This document shows positions 7,444 through 17,576 of a DNA stretch of 64,000 nt, one piece after another. Under the pieces are notes generated by a model. It was not told the origin of the DNA, made no database searches, and saw only the letters and a program-made list of their open reading frames with translations. Each line of letters begins with the position of its first letter. Position 1 is the first letter of the stretch. The stretch is from Stenomitos rutilans HA7619-LM2 (GTDB lineage Bacteria; Cyanobacteriota; Cyanobacteriia; Leptolyngbyales; Leptolyngbyaceae): positions 124,001 to 188,000 of the forward strand of contig JAHHIE010000005.1 of assembly GCA_019358945.1 (NCBI GenBank), given 5' to 3'. The position numbers were made by a program, and so were the translations under genes.

Positions 7444-8598
7444 TTACTTAAGGACAGCGCGTTGCTCGCGCATCGTTTGCACAAAGCGATCGAACAGATA
7501 GTCGGCATCGTGAGGGCCAGGGCTAGCCTCAGGATGGTACTGCACCGAAAACAGGGGCAGCGATTTGTGTCGTAAGCCTGCTACGGTACGATCGTTTAAG
7601 TTGAGGTGCGTGATTTCGACATCAGCCGCCGCCAACGATTCGGCAGCGATCGCAAAGCCGTGATTCTGGCTCGTAATTTCTACCTGCTGCTGTAAGCCAC
7701 AGGGTTGATTTAGCCCCCGGTGCCCAAACTTGAGCTTAAAGGTCTCTGCACCTAACGAGAGTCCTAAAATTTGATGCCCCATACAAATGCCAAAAATGGG
7801 CTTTTGGCTAGTTAGCAGTGTTTTGGTCGTAGCAATGCCTTCGCTGACCGTTGCTGGATCACCCGGCCCATTAGAAAGAAAAATCCCATCTGGGTTGTGC
7901 TTGAGAATTTCCTCTGGCGGCGTGTCTGCTGGTACGACGATGACGCGGCAGCCATAGCTAGCAAGACGACGTAGAATGTTGCGCTTGATGCCGAAGTCGA
8001 TCGCGACCACCGTAAGAGGTTCGGCAGCCGCAGACTTTGCCACAGGGCCAAACTCCCAGGTCTCATTCGTGGTATCCGACCACTCATAGCTGGCTTTCGT
8101 ACTTACCTCACGGACAAGATTAAGCCCAGCCATACTGGGTGCATCTTGGACATGCGACAACAACTCTGCAGGATCGAGAATTTCAGTAGAGATTGCCCCG
8201 TTCATCGCTCCGACCGACCGCAGCTTACGCGTTAGAGCACGCGTATCGATGCCATAAATGGCTAGAATATTGTGCTGCTTTAAGTACTCAGGAAAGGATT
8301 GAGTGGAGCGCCAGTTGCTGGGTTTAAAGCAAACATTGCGGGCGATCGTCCCTCGCACTTGGGGCTGGGCTGACTCTTCATCTTCAGGATTCACCCCAGT
8401 GTTGCCCAACTCTGGATACGTAAAGGTTACGATCTGACCACGATAACTAGGGTCGGTTAAAACTTCCTGGTACCCGGTCATACCCGTGTTAAACACAACC
8501 TCACCGATCGCAGTGCCTGTTGCACCAAAGGATAAGCCCTGATACGACGTACCATCTGCTAAAACTAACAACGCTGGCTGAGTAGACGGGAGAACCAT
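7444..8598 (-). CDS. carA: Carbamoyl-phosphate synthase small (glutaminase) subunit
   Basis: CarA releases ammonia from glutamine for the large subunit CarB, supplying carbamoyl phosphate to arginine and pyrimidine synthesis. The N-terminal half has [16 protein letters not shown] and [17 protein letters not shown]. The C-terminal class I glutaminase has the nucleophile Cys in [11 protein letters not shown] and the His-Glu pair in [12 protein letters not shown]. From the ATG at 8596-8598 it has 384 residues, as expected for CarA; an upstream start would add 16 unlike residues. carB is not in the window. Confidence 0.95.
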   Translation of the reverse strand: MVLPSTQPALLVLADGTSYQGLSFGATGTAIGEVVFNTGMTGYQEVLTDPSYRGQIVTFTYPELGNTGVNPEDEESAQPQVRGTIARNVCFKPSNWRSTQSFPEYLKQHNILAIYGIDTRALTRKLRSVGAMNGAISTEILDPAELLSHVQDAPSMAGLNLVREVSTKASYEWSDTTNETWEFGPVAKSAAAEPLTVVAIDFGIKRNILRRLASYGCRVIVVPADTPPEEILKHNPDGIFLSNGPGDPATVSEGIATTKTLLTSQKPIFGICMGHQILGLSLGAETFKLKFGHRGLNQPCGLQQQVEITSQNHGFAIAAESLAAADVEITHLNLNDRTVAGLRHKSLPLFSVQYHPEASPGPHDADYLFDRFVQTMREQRAVLK

Positions 8599-9084
8599 AG
8601 TGATTGCTATCAGACGTAGACGCTTTATTATGCCATGCCTCAACAAAGCTCAGGAGTTCAGCATAAGCATGTGAAGGGGCAGTCCTTGAGAGCCAAACAT
8701 CAAGCACCATCGCTGCGGGTACGAGTTCCATTTGTTATTTTCGTAGAATGGATTGATTATTAATCCAGCAGTGTTGATTTAGACCTTTGGCAACTTCACG
8801 CTGCGGTCGTAGGTGAGGCATCGCTATCACGCACACTTAAGCTTGATTTTGGTGCGTGACGCTGTCGCTTTTCTTGAATGCCGAAGGCTATACGGCACCC
8901 TACAACTCATGTCAGATCTTTAATTGTCAGGTTAATAAGCGTCATGAGTGCGGCACTCTATAAGTTAAGGGGAAATTCGTCACGCAGTTAAAGGGAAAAC
9001 GTGCCAAGCATAACATTGCACCTTAGATTCGACCCCAGATCTCGTACTCTAAATTCGCTACTTTACGTGTGAGTTTCTTAGCCC
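8599..9084. other. Intergenic stretch with a weak inverted-repeat element
   Basis: The gap between the divergent carA and retropepsin genes holds no convincing gene. From about 8809 to 8905 the ends GTAGGTG and CACCCTAC are inverted copies, and repeated GCGTGA/CGCTGTCGC words lie between, like a decayed MITE. Nothing else stands out. Confidence 0.4.
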
Positions 9085-9984
9085 ATGCTAAAACGCCCTT
9101 GTTTTAATGTTCTTCTGCTCATACTGTCGGGTGCGGTATTTCTGGGGAGCACCGCCTGTAGCCGCAACACCAGCGTCAAAACGGCTGTAACCAGTCCCGA
9201 AACACCTCCGGTGACGGTATCAAGCCCTGCTGTTACGTCGTTACGACCAGTACCTCCGCCAGTCGCTGCGGCTAATCAAGATGCTTACAAACTTGCGTTA
9301 GAAAAAGCTGATAGCGCCAGCAACATTACCATATCAGCGCAATCTCGAGACGACTGGAATTTAGTTGTTAGTCGTTGGCAGCAAGCGATTCAATCGATGC
9401 GATCGGTGCCAAACTCCAGCCCGTATCGATCGCTGGCAAAAGCAAAGTTAGCCGAATATCAGCGCAATCTTGCTTACGCCAGAAAGCAAGCAACGCGAGC
9501 AGACTCCAGTGAGATCGCATCTGAACCTGCTCTTTTACCGATCGTGCCTCGCACCGACACGGCGTCTACCAGCAACCCCGAAATTGTCAGCTCTAACGCA
9601 TCTTCCCGTTCTGGTCGGGTTTATATCGCCAGAATTAAGCGTCGTGCTGGCGGCACACCTGTCATTGATGTCACTTTCAATGGCAACCGAACGTTTGAAA
9701 TGATTGTAGATACGGGAGCCAGCGGTACGGTAATCACCAGCGCGATGGCCTCGAACCTGGGGGTAAAGGTGGTTGGTAAAGCGAAGGTTGATACAGCTAG
9801 TGACAAGAGTGTGGAAGTACCGCTCGCGTATGTGAACTCGATCGCGGTTGGTGGAGCGGTTATCAAGGGGGTCGTTGTCGCGATCGGCAATTCAGCCTTG
9901 GATACAGGCTTGTTAGGTCATGATTTCTTTAGTGACTATGATGTGACCATCAAGCGCAATGTGGTCGAATTCAAGCAACGGTAG
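9085..9984 (+). CDS. Retropepsin-like aspartic protease, probable lipoprotein
   Basis: The C-terminal 125 residues are a clan AA retropepsin-like domain with the catalytic motif DTGAS (Asp209) and a late hydrophobic-hydrophobic-GHDFF segment matching the second conserved Gly-His/Asp turn. Such domains work as dimers. The N-terminus has two basic residues, a hydrophobic run and GSTAC, a plausible lipobox with Cys25, so the protein probably sits in a membrane facing the periplasm or lumen. A Ser/Thr/Pro-rich linker (30-70) and a helical segment (70-140) separate the anchor from the protease domain. The gene is alone and converges on trpD. The target is unknown. Confidence 0.82.
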   Translation: MLKRPCFNVLLLILSGAVFLGSTACSRNTSVKTAVTSPETPPVTVSSPAVTSLRPVPPPVAAANQDAYKLALEKADSASNITISAQSRDDWNLVVSRWQQAIQSMRSVPNSSPYRSLAKAKLAEYQRNLAYARKQATRADSSEIASEPALLPIVPRTDTASTSNPEIVSSNASSRSGRVYIARIKRRAGGTPVIDVTFNGNRTFEMIVDTGASGTVITSAMASNLGVKVVGKAKVDTASDKSVEVPLAYVNSIAVGGAVIKGVVVAIGNSALDTGLLGHDFFSDYDVTIKRNVVEFKQR

Positions 9985-9992
9985 TCTAAATT

Positions 9993-10038
9993 GCAGTTAA
10001 CGCCGCCATTGAGCAAACAGGCTCAATGAAGAAACTGC
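9993..10038. terminator. Bidirectional stem-loop between convergent genes
   Basis: An outer stem GCAGTT (9993-9998) with AACTGC (10033-10038) encloses an inner stem CATTGAGC (10007-10014) with GCTCAATG (10021-10028). It sits between the convergent retropepsin and trpD genes and overlaps the last codons of trpD. T-runs are weak on both strands. Confidence 0.5.
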
Positions 10039-11120
10039 ACTAGCTGCTCAAATTTATCCCAAGCAGCACCGCTACGTAAAATCTCTTGTGCGAGTCGCAC
10101 ACCTTCAGCGTATGGTTCCGCTGTTTGAGGCAACACTTCACCCACCTGTAGCGCCAACGCCGCATTGAGGGCTACAACATCCTGTTGCGCCTGTGTGCCT
10201 TTGCCTTGCAGCACGGAGCGCAAAATGTCTGCATTATGTTGTACATCGCCTCCCGCGATCGCGCTTAGAGGAGCCAATGTAAGGCCCATTTCAGCAGGGT
10301 TCAAGCTAGTAAGGTTGACCGTTTGTTTGGATAACACCGCTAAGTCTGTCAGATCTCCAATGCCGGCTTCATCCAACTTTTCTCGACCATGCAGCACGAT
10401 CGCACGCCGTATGCCTAACTGATTTAGAGCTTCCGCAACCGTTTGAATCAAACTGGGGGCATAAACTCCTACGACCTGACCGGTTGGATACATAGGATTG
10501 ACCAGTGGGCCTAAAAGATTGAACACCGTCCGTACTTTCAAAGCGCGCCGCATTGGTGCAACGACTTTTAGCGCTGGGTGCCAACCAGGAGCAAACAAGA
10601 ATGTAATACCAACAGCATGGAGTGCCGCCTGGATCTTTTCTGGAGGGGCAGCCAGATTCACACCCAATGCTTCCAAGACATCAGCAGACCCGACACGACT
10701 GGAAGCCGAGCGATTGCCATGCTTAGCCACTGAAACGCCTGCCGCTGCTGTAACAAAAGCAACAGCGGTAGAAATGTTAAAGGTGCTAGTGCCATCTCCG
10801 CCTGTCCCACATGTATCAACAACAGTAGCGAGAGGTGGATAGTCAGACGCAACGGAGCGAGACATCAAACCACGCAGGACTTGAGCCATTCCAACCAACT
10901 CTTCTGCAGATACGCCTTTCGCTTGAATTGCGACCAGAATCGCACCAGACAGAAGCGGCGGAATTGTTTCGCTCAACCAACCTTGCATTAAAGTGGCAGC
11001 TTGCCCAGTCGATAATGACTGGCGATCGAGCAGCTGTTGTAGCAACTCAGTCCATTCTGCTACGGGAGTGGAGCTATCAATGGGTGTAAGTAAAGTTGAG
11101 TCGCTAGAACTTTGTGCCAC
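10023..11120 (-). CDS. trpD: Anthranilate phosphoribosyltransferase
   Basis: TrpD transfers phosphoribose from PRPP to anthranilate in tryptophan synthesis. The PRPP-binding [15 protein letters not shown] motif, KHGNRSASS and the GPLVNP segment are all present, and the 365-residue length is near normal for the cyanobacterial form. The start is a GTG (11118-11120) giving [11 protein letters not shown]; no strong Shine-Dalgarno is seen, and the first 20 residues may be non-conserved. The gene is not in a trp operon. Confidence 0.95.
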   Translation of the reverse strand: MAQSSSDSTLLTPIDSSTPVAEWTELLQQLLDRQSLSTGQAATLMQGWLSETIPPLLSGAILVAIQAKGVSAEELVGMAQVLRGLMSRSVASDYPPLATVVDTCGTGGDGTSTFNISTAVAFVTAAAGVSVAKHGNRSASSRVGSADVLEALGVNLAAPPEKIQAALHAVGITFLFAPGWHPALKVVAPMRRALKVRTVFNLLGPLVNPMYPTGQVVGVYAPSLIQTVAEALNQLGIRRAIVLHGREKLDEAGIGDLTDLAVLSKQTVNLTSLNPAEMGLTLAPLSAIAGGDVQHNADILRSVLQGKGTQAQQDVVALNAALALQVGEVLPQTAEPYAEGVRLAQEILRSGAAWDKFEQLVQFLH

Positions 11121-11537
11121 GGTAGTTAGAGAATGCTAAATTACTAACCAGCATCGTACTAAAGATCAGCTCGATCACAATAGCTTCTAACTACCTAAGA
11201 ATAATTTCTTCACGATGGCAGCTTTGGCAAGTAAAGTATGGTGACTTAAGGAGTTTTCATGAACTCGAAATTACTAAGTGAGAGAAGTCTCATGCTAAGT
11301 CTCGGCTCGTGATGCTCAATTTAGGAAAACGTCGAACTTAAGTAAGAATTGTTACACCTTCAAAGCACTAATACTCAGTCAATATTAATGGGTCCTAGCA
11401 CAGTAGATGTAGCTTTAATCTCTACAGTTAACCATTCCCATTTAAATGAAACGGGGTTCGGCTTGAGAAGCTAAGATTTTGAGCACACTTCATAAGTACA
11501 ACCGCTACTGTGACCCGCGTTGTCTAGTCAAACACTC
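11121..11537. other. Intergenic stretch with one candidate micro-ORF
   Basis: Apart from the 17-codon ORF at 11259-11312, this stretch shows no gene, repeat or recognisable operator. It is A/T-richer than its neighbours. Confidence 0.5.
11259..11312 (+). CDS. Candidate micro-ORF of 17 residues
   Basis: An ATG lies seven bases after AAGGAG, a stronger ribosome site than most genes here have, and opens a 17-residue frame (MNSKLLSERSLMLSLGS). No homology can be judged at this length. It could be a leader peptide, a small protein or chance. Confidence 0.25.
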   Translation: MNSKLLSERSLMLSLGS

Positions 11538-11568
11538 AAAGAGGGCACTGATGACCAGTGCCCTCTTT
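11538..11568 (-). terminator. Strong terminator of the CsbD-like gene
   Basis: AAAGAGGGCACTG (11538-11550) pairs perfectly with CAGTGCCCTCTTT (11556-11568) around a five-base loop. It lies 33 bp past the stop of the minus-strand CsbD-like gene and ends in TTT. Confidence 0.75.
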
Positions 11569-11601
11569 AACAGCTTATCCGTACTTAATCATCAGATGTG
11601 A

Positions 11602-11790
11602 TTACGCGTTGTCAACAGTACGCTTGGCGCTATCTTTCAGATCTTCTTTAGCATTGCGTGCATTAGCTTCTACTTGCTTCGCTTTGCCTTCAGCTTGATC
11701 TGCAGGATCACCTGTTACTCTGCCAGCTGCGTCTTGAACCTTGCCTTCGACATTTTTAGCAGCGGCTTTTGCTCTTTCTTCTAAACTCAT
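11602..11790 (-). CDS. CsbD-like stress-response protein
   Basis: The 62-residue, highly charged, Ala/Lys-rich protein matches the CsbD family, small proteins induced by general stress. The landmarks are ERAKAAAKNVEGKVQDAAG and TGDPADQAEGKAKQ. It is predicted to be helical and poorly ordered. GGAG lies eight bases upstream of the ATG and a strong terminator follows, so it is a single-gene unit. Confidence 0.88.
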   Translation of the reverse strand: MSLEERAKAAAKNVEGKVQDAAGRVTGDPADQAEGKAKQVEANARNAKEDLKDSAKRTVDNA

Positions 11791-12027
11791 TGTCGTACTC
11801 CGTTTCTAAAGAACTATCTGAAGCGAATAGGAACACGTTGGCTGTTTCTATCCACTCTTTAAAGGTACTTAATGCGCTGTTTAGAAGCCTCCCTCACAAG
11901 TTGTATTCAAAGCAACAGTTAGTCTTAGCCAACTATGCTGAAAGAGCTATTCATGATTGTAGATTATAGAGAACTGGCAACACATTAGCGTCCGAGTTTA
12001 AGGATCGGGATCTGAAAGTATGACTAG

Positions 12028-13233
12028 CTAAAGCTCCTGAGATTTTGTCAGATCTCGTTCGGTACGTACCCATTTAGTCTGAGGTTTACGCAAGAACGCG
12101 AAGTAAAGGGGTATTTTCCAAAGAACATAAAGTGGTACTGACAATAGCGTTACCAACGGTAATCTATGGCGAGCAAACTTTGCCCAAGCTACAGTCACCG
12201 CAGTGAAAAGCAGCAAGCCTTCCAGAGCCAGTAGGAGCATAGGCAGATGCAGCCCTAGTGCCAAGCTTGTAATCCCCGCCGCAATCAAAGCCGCGCTCCA
12301 CAGCATGACCAAAAGCGACAGTGGTGGAACGCATAAATCAAGCGCGATCGCCAATAAGCTGAAACGCTTCTGGCTTATCCACGCTTTGAGCAGACGTGGC
12401 ACCTGACTAAAGAGCGTTTGTAAATGTCCGTGCTCCCATCGAGTCCGTTGACTTACAGCCGCCTGTGTTTGCTGTGGCAACGCACCAGTTACACTAGCCT
12501 CTGCGCAAAAAACCGTGGGGTATCCTGCAAGTAAAAGATCGAGGGAGAGCTGCATATCTTCAACAATGTTGCCACTCGCCCAGCAAACCTGATGAATCAC
12601 AGACCACGGGAACGCCATCCCAGTTCCAGTTAAAAGGCAAGGTTGCCTTAATTGGGTTAAGCCAAAGGGGCGTACTAAATTTTTAACGGTAAAAGCAAGG
12701 ATTGATACAGCCGCTGCTGGGCTAGGCTTTGGTGGCTGTGTGAGGAGGTAACTTGCCTGCACTGGACGCTGACTGGTAGCTGCTAAACACGAAATTTGGG
12801 CGATCGCACCGTCTGCAACCAGGCAATCGGCATCCACTACAACGACCACATCTGGTGGGGCTGAGGCAAGAAACTTCAACCCAAAATCCAGCGCGTAGCC
12901 CTTCCCTCGGTGCTCAAGATCATGGCGCTCAATGACTGTCGCACCTGCTTCCCGTGCAACAGTGGCTGTCTCGTCCGTACAGTTGTCAGCAATGACAATC
13001 AAGCGATCTTGATGGGTTAGCTGTGGTAACACGGTACGTAGCGTTGTGTTGATACCGCCTGCTTCATCGTGCGCTGGCACCAGTACTGCGATCGCTGGGC
13101 GATTCATGCACAGTTCTTGACCCGTTTGACGTTTTGGCAAAGCGGCGGCAAGACATTCCACCCAAAGCACTCCGATGGGGATGAGTAGAAAGAGCGCGAT
13201 CGCCACCAAGAGGAAGTTGAGCAGTTGATTCAT
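12028..13233 (-). CDS. Membrane glycosyltransferase family 2
   Basis: This is a processive-type GT2 enzyme. It has an N-terminal membrane helix (about 5-25), a cytosolic GT-A domain with VPAHDEAGG, the metal-binding DAD in VVDADCLV, the catalytic-base region VEDMQLS and an R-W motif in SQRTRWEHGH, then three or four C-terminal membrane helices. It probably adds sugars to an exported polysaccharide. It is the third gene of a minus-strand run with the export protein and the Wzc-like protein. The ATG at 13231-13233 is preferred; a GTG seven codons upstream is also possible. Confidence 0.88.
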   Translation of the reverse strand: MNQLLNFLLVAIALFLLIPIGVLWVECLAAALPKRQTGQELCMNRPAIAVLVPAHDEAGGINTTLRTVLPQLTHQDRLIVIADNCTDETATVAREAGATVIERHDLEHRGKGYALDFGLKFLASAPPDVVVVVDADCLVADGAIAQISCLAATSQRPVQASYLLTQPPKPSPAAAVSILAFTVKNLVRPFGLTQLRQPCLLTGTGMAFPWSVIHQVCWASGNIVEDMQLSLDLLLAGYPTVFCAEASVTGALPQQTQAAVSQRTRWEHGHLQTLFSQVPRLLKAWISQKRFSLLAIALDLCVPPLSLLVMLWSAALIAAGITSLALGLHLPMLLLALEGLLLFTAVTVAWAKFARHRLPLVTLLSVPLYVLWKIPLYFAFLRKPQTKWVRTERDLTKSQEL

Positions 13234-13416
13234 CACAGATATGGTAAGTCCCACCTTTGCAAGTTCGCTCTGTTCTATCTATCAGCTCCTCTCTATCTGC
13301 GTTATCTGACAGAATTTGAGTAGAAAGCAAGTCCATAAACAATCGAGATCGCTCAATTGAATAGCTTAAGTACAAAGGGGCTATTTTCCGCGTGCTACTA
13401 ATAATTCAAGAATTGC

Positions 13417-15747
13417 TTACTCGTTTGGCTTCAGTAGCTTAAAGTTTCCCAGCAATGTAGGCTTTCCACCATAATTCTGTCCGAACTGACCCGATTGGCT
13501 GAAAGAGTTAGCGGTACCTCTGCCTGGATGGTTCGGCACAAAGCCGAGTATGGGCAACCGAAAGCGATTCAGTTCAGCGAGAATTTGGGTCAACACGGAA
13601 CGTTTTGTCTTTGAAACCCCTGCAACCATCAGCATCCCACTAGACTGAGCCGCTACAAAATTGGCATCAGAAAATTCTGAAAGTGCAGCTGTATCATAAA
13701 TGACCAAATCGAATTTGTCCTGTAGTGCCTGCATTAAGCCCTGCATCTCATTAGAGGCCAGCAGTTTGCCTGAATCGGGCGATGTTTGCCCGGACGTCAG
13801 CACTGAAAGGTTGTGATCGACTGGAGCACGTTGAATGGCCTGCTCTATTTCTGCCTTGTTTGTTATGAGTTCACTCAACCCGATCGTATTAGGTAGGCTA
13901 AACATTGAATGGAGTTGAGGGGCGCGCAGATTAGTATCAACCAAGAGCACACGCTGTCCCATCGACGCCGCTTCTAGTGCCAGATGTAAAGCGATCGTGG
14001 TTTTGCCATCACCCGATTCTGCGGAACCAATCACCAGAGAGCGGACAGATCCTTTAGGACTGAGAAAGCGAATATTTGTATAGAGAGAACTGAATGCTTT
14101 TGCAAACGCATCTGAGCGAGCAGTGGGAAGGGAAACGGTCGGTTGATTCAGGCCACTCTTAAACGGAATCGTGCCTAGAAGCGGTAGCTTTAGTGCACCC
14201 TCCATGTCTTCTGCACTATAGAATCGGTCGCGGGCTTTTTCTTTCAGTAAGGCGGCGGCCAGTCCTAGCAGCAAGCAAGCTCCCAAACCTGCAATCAAAA
14301 ACTTCGGCTCAATGCTTGCGGATGGAATCGGGTTGTTTTTGCCATCTCGGTCGATCGTTGGGGCAGAAACAATTTCCCAAGGAACTTCTTTCTGCGCTGC
14401 TTCAATCCGCAGCGTTTCACGTTGGGTCAAAAATTGATTCAGCGTTGTTCTGGCAAGGTCTAAACGCTGACTCAACCCAGTGTATTGACGCACAACAACC
14501 GGGAATTCCTGAAGCTTTTGGTTTAGGAACGCTTGAGATTCAGCGATCGCCTGTCCGCGAACTCTCAACTGCTGAGCCGTGTTAGCAGCCGTCACCAACT
14601 GTCTAATCAAGTCCACTCGAAGGGCATTTTGAAAGGCAAGAACGCGAGCGTCGATGGGTGCATTGGGGTCGGTTAAGCCCAAGCTCTTGCGTGCTTCTCT
14701 GTTCAGCAATTGCTCTAGCTTGGCTTCCTGCTGCTTCAAGCTCACAATCACTGGGCTTTCACTGCTGTAGCGTGCAGATTTTTCTGCAATTGCCGTTTGT
14801 ACTTTTTTCAGCTCAGCAACTTGAGTCTGGTAGCTGGTATTTTCGCTCAAAGAAGCTGCGGCCAGAGCTTGTTCTGGGCTGATACCAAGCTGCGCCTGTA
14901 AACGACCAAACAATGCCTGCTGTTCTTTAAAGTTGCGCTGTGTCTCTAGCTGCTGAGCTTGAACATTTTGCGCCTGCGTGGAAAGCTGAGTGCCTTCTGT
15001 CGTTGGGTCAGCAATCCGATAGCGTTGTCTGAGCGCTTGTAGTTCTCCTTCCAGGTCATTCACGCGGCGCTGAAGACTAGGAAGCTGATCCTCAATAAAC
15101 TGAACGCCACCACCAATGCGGGTCTTTCGATCCTCAAGACTATATCTCAAGTAGCCTCTAGCAAGCTCTTGCAAGATAAACTCTACTTTCTGTGGGTCTT
15201 GCCCTTTGTACGACACATCGATCACTTTGGTTGGATCGGAGGCATCAGAACCAAAGCGCTGTGCCAGCACTTCATAACGTTTGATTACCAGCGTTTTGTT
15301 GCTGGCTGCTGCTGCTAACGAACTCGCGGTGACATCGGGGTAACGACGCTGAATTTCTGTCGCAATTTTAGACAATAGTTCAGGGCTTTGCAAAATCTGG
15401 AGTAACGTTGGGTAATCAATGACATCAGGCTGTTGCGCACCTGGTCGAGAAATTGCAGCCGGATCGGATAGACGCGCCTGAGTCGTGATCGGCTCAACCA
15501 AAAGCTGAAAATGTCCTTTGTAAGTACGGGGACCACTCAAGCTAGAGTAAGCAACTAAGGCAGCACCAGCGGCTGTGACGCCTGCAATAAGGAGAGCATT
15601 GCGCTGAATCATCCTGACGATCGGCGACAAATCTAATCCCGCTGGTCGGGCAGACAAATCTGCTGTGTCTTCACTCAGCGCTCCGTTTGTGTACCCTCGC
15701 TCTTGATCGTTGAACGATGAACCGTGAGTGTATTGTTCAGCCTTCAT
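13417..15747 (-). CDS. Wzc-like polysaccharide co-polymerase / BY-kinase family protein
   Basis: The 776-residue protein has an N-terminal Wzz domain bounded by membrane helices (about 51-69 and 483-501), a long coiled-coil periplasmic part, and a cytosolic P-loop domain. The latter shows Walker A (GSAESGDGKTT, 574-584), Walker A' (LLVDTN, 601-606) and a Walker B-like LVIYDTA (681-687). It should set polysaccharide chain length together with the SLBB protein encoded just upstream. The Tyr cluster that BY-kinases phosphorylate is missing: the last 30 residues contain a single Tyr. The ATG at 15745-15747 follows AGAGGAAA, which settles the start. Confidence 0.9.
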   Translation of the reverse strand: MKAEQYTHGSSFNDQERGYTNGALSEDTADLSARPAGLDLSPIVRMIQRNALLIAGVTAAGAALVAYSSLSGPRTYKGHFQLLVEPITTQARLSDPAAISRPGAQQPDVIDYPTLLQILQSPELLSKIATEIQRRYPDVTASSLAAAASNKTLVIKRYEVLAQRFGSDASDPTKVIDVSYKGQDPQKVEFILQELARGYLRYSLEDRKTRIGGGVQFIEDQLPSLQRRVNDLEGELQALRQRYRIADPTTEGTQLSTQAQNVQAQQLETQRNFKEQQALFGRLQAQLGISPEQALAAASLSENTSYQTQVAELKKVQTAIAEKSARYSSESPVIVSLKQQEAKLEQLLNREARKSLGLTDPNAPIDARVLAFQNALRVDLIRQLVTAANTAQQLRVRGQAIAESQAFLNQKLQEFPVVVRQYTGLSQRLDLARTTLNQFLTQRETLRIEAAQKEVPWEIVSAPTIDRDGKNNPIPSASIEPKFLIAGLGACLLLGLAAALLKEKARDRFYSAEDMEGALKLPLLGTIPFKSGLNQPTVSLPTARSDAFAKAFSSLYTNIRFLSPKGSVRSLVIGSAESGDGKTTIALHLALEAASMGQRVLLVDTNLRAPQLHSMFSLPNTIGLSELITNKAEIEQAIQRAPVDHNLSVLTSGQTSPDSGKLLASNEMQGLMQALQDKFDLVIYDTAALSEFSDANFVAAQSSGMLMVAGVSKTKRSVLTQILAELNRFRLPILGFVPNHPGRGTANSFSQSGQFGQNYGGKPTLLGNFKLLKPNE

Positions 15748-15819
15748 GATTTTCCTCTTTACCTGGTTGACTCTGAGCACCAAACCTTTTGCACTTATCT
15801 GGAAGGGATATGCCAGCCA

Positions 15820-16977
15820 TTATTTGAAGATGCCGTATAGCCCTAAGATCCCGCCCAGCGGCCCCAAGAAAGTGCCCACAGTATCGCCAATCTTAGCAAT
15901 GCCATTCCGATTGACTACCACTACATCGTTATTGCGCAAGGGTGGATTATTCTTCTCATCAAGCTTTTGTGAGAAATCAACATTAATCGTTCGTCGATCG
16001 ACTGTGCCATTTGGGTTAAGACGAATCAACTCCACATCCTTCTTCGCCCGACCTGCCTTGAATCCACCAGCCGCTAAAATGGCCTGATTCAGAGTCGTAT
16101 TGGGTCTTACGGCAACCGAGCCAGGGGTGGTAACCTCACCAACCACGTTGACCCTGATCGCCTCTGGAGAAAAGCTGCTGATAGCAATTTGAAGAGCCTC
16201 TGTCGTGTCTACACTGGTTGCTTTAGGAACAACTAACGTATCGCCGTCTCGCACCTGGACATCTTGAGTTAAATCACCTTCACTTAAAAACTTCCAAAGG
16301 TTAATTGTGCGCGCCTTTTCACCATTAAAACCTTGGGGGCGGCGAATCTGAATCTGACGGATATCTGCCTGTTCGGTGATGCCGCCAGCCGCCTGAATGG
16401 CCTTACTCACCGTGGGCCACTGGCTACCGCTTTCGTTTCCGCCGCCCTGCTGCTGCCCACCCAACCCGTTTTGATTGGCATCTGTAGTGCCCACCGCAGA
16501 GCTACTGACAAGATTACTGGCAATAATGTAGGAGCCAGGACGAGTGACTTCACCAATGACGCCGATCTTCAGAGTACGAGCGGCAACCAGGCTAACTGTA
16601 ATTCTTGGCTCGTTGACATAGCGACTGTATCGTTCTTCCAGCCGTTCAGAAGCTTCTCTAAGTGTTAGCCCTTTGACATCGACACTCTTGACCCACGGTA
16701 AGTTGACTGAACCATCGGGTAGTACAGGGTAGCGTAGCTCCAGCACAAGTTCGGGTGTATCAAAGCTATCAATCTTGAGGATGTCGCCTGCGCCAAGAAT
16801 GTAGGCAGATTCTGCTTCTTGCACAGCCGTGCTTGGCATTGAAGGGCTAAGCTCTCTCTGATACGGAGTACTTTGAACAGGTGATAGCTGAACCTGCGCC
16901 ATTGTAGGCAGAGAATAGCTGGCTCCTACCAGAATTGATAAAGAAAAGCCTGTAATTGAGCGATTGATTCCCTTCAT
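15820..16977 (-). CDS. Polysaccharide export protein, Wza-like with SLBB domains
   Basis: The protein carries a polysaccharide-export (poly_export) domain near residues 60-140 (YILGAGDILKIDSFD as landmark) followed by two SLBB domains (IGVIGEVTRPGSY and VNVVGEVTTPGSV). It would form or attach to the outer-membrane export channel. From the ATG at 16975-16977 the N-terminus is a normal signal peptide ending MAQ near residue 28; the open frame upstream adds 68 unrelated residues and is rejected. It is the first gene of the export operon and is followed after 72 bp by the Wzc-like gene. Confidence 0.9.
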   Translation of the reverse strand: MKGINRSITGFSLSILVGASYSLPTMAQVQLSPVQSTPYQRELSPSMPSTAVQEAESAYILGAGDILKIDSFDTPELVLELRYPVLPDGSVNLPWVKSVDVKGLTLREASERLEERYSRYVNEPRITVSLVAARTLKIGVIGEVTRPGSYIIASNLVSSSAVGTTDANQNGLGGQQQGGGNESGSQWPTVSKAIQAAGGITEQADIRQIQIRRPQGFNGEKARTINLWKFLSEGDLTQDVQVRDGDTLVVPKATSVDTTEALQIAISSFSPEAIRVNVVGEVTTPGSVAVRPNTTLNQAILAAGGFKAGRAKKDVELIRLNPNGTVDRRTINVDFSQKLDEKNNPPLRNNDVVVVNRNGIAKIGDTVGTFLGPLGGILGLYGIFK

Positions 16978-17425
16978 CGTGACATCTCTTAGTGATAGGG
17001 GAAATTGAAGATGCAATAGATTACAAAATCTGTACAAGCGTGAGTAGTTGATCGGTAAAGCAGTGAGTAATGGGCTTAACGTATCCCCAAAGACCTCACT
17101 ATAACCGCGCAACCATGACTCACAAGGCTGGTTAATCATTGAAGCGGCGGACGATAAGTCGTTCCAGACTTTTTTAAGCATTTGCCGCTGGCTAACAAAT
17201 CACCGCTCCTAACCGATAGAAATAGCTGATAGTAGATTGCTTTGAGGGAACACACCGTATACACCCTGAGCAAGTAGCTCACTGTAATTATGAAGGGTTT
17301 ACTGACCTCCCCTCCGTCCGTTATCGGCTGCTTTACCCAATATTTATAACTTTCCTCAGTAAAGAGATGCAAATAAAAGAGTAAATAAAGTTTCCTTTGT
17401 TAAGGAACAATATTCGTTCCTGCTT

Positions 17426-17521
17426 TATAGCGGTTCTCTGTCGGATGAGGTACAGATGGGACGTTACAGGGCAAGGGTTTGAGCCTCTAGTTTGTACCTC
17501 ACGGGAGCCGGAAACGCTATA
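17426..17521. mobile_element. 96-bp MITE-like element with TATAGCG ends
   Basis: The ends TATAGCGGTTCTC and GGAAACGCTATA are imperfect inverted repeats, and inner GAGGTACA and TGTACCTC are also inverted. TA at both tips would fit a TA target duplication. Elements with these ends are, from memory, common in filamentous cyanobacteria. No coding capacity. Confidence 0.6.
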
Positions 17522-17533
17522 TACGGAGGACGC

Positions 17534-17570
17534 TTGTACAAACTGAGTTTGTACAGAGAAAGCTTGTACA
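17534..17570. repeat. TTGTACA repeat cluster with a perfect hairpin
   Basis: TGTACAAAC (17535-17543) and GTTTGTACA (17547-17555) form a nine-bp perfect stem with a three-base loop, and a third TTGTACA follows at 17564-17570. It lies directly past the stop of the minus-strand gene at 17577 but has no T-run. Confidence 0.5.
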
Positions 17571-17576
17571 GATAGA

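Larger units (their letters stand above)
16978..17576. other. Intergenic stretch upstream of the polysaccharide operon
   Basis: This 600-bp gap has no convincing gene. It contains an A/T-rich block near 17340-17400, a MITE-like element at 17426-17521 and a TTGTACA repeat cluster at 17534-17570. The operon promoter presumably lies in the first 400 bp. Confidence 0.5.
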
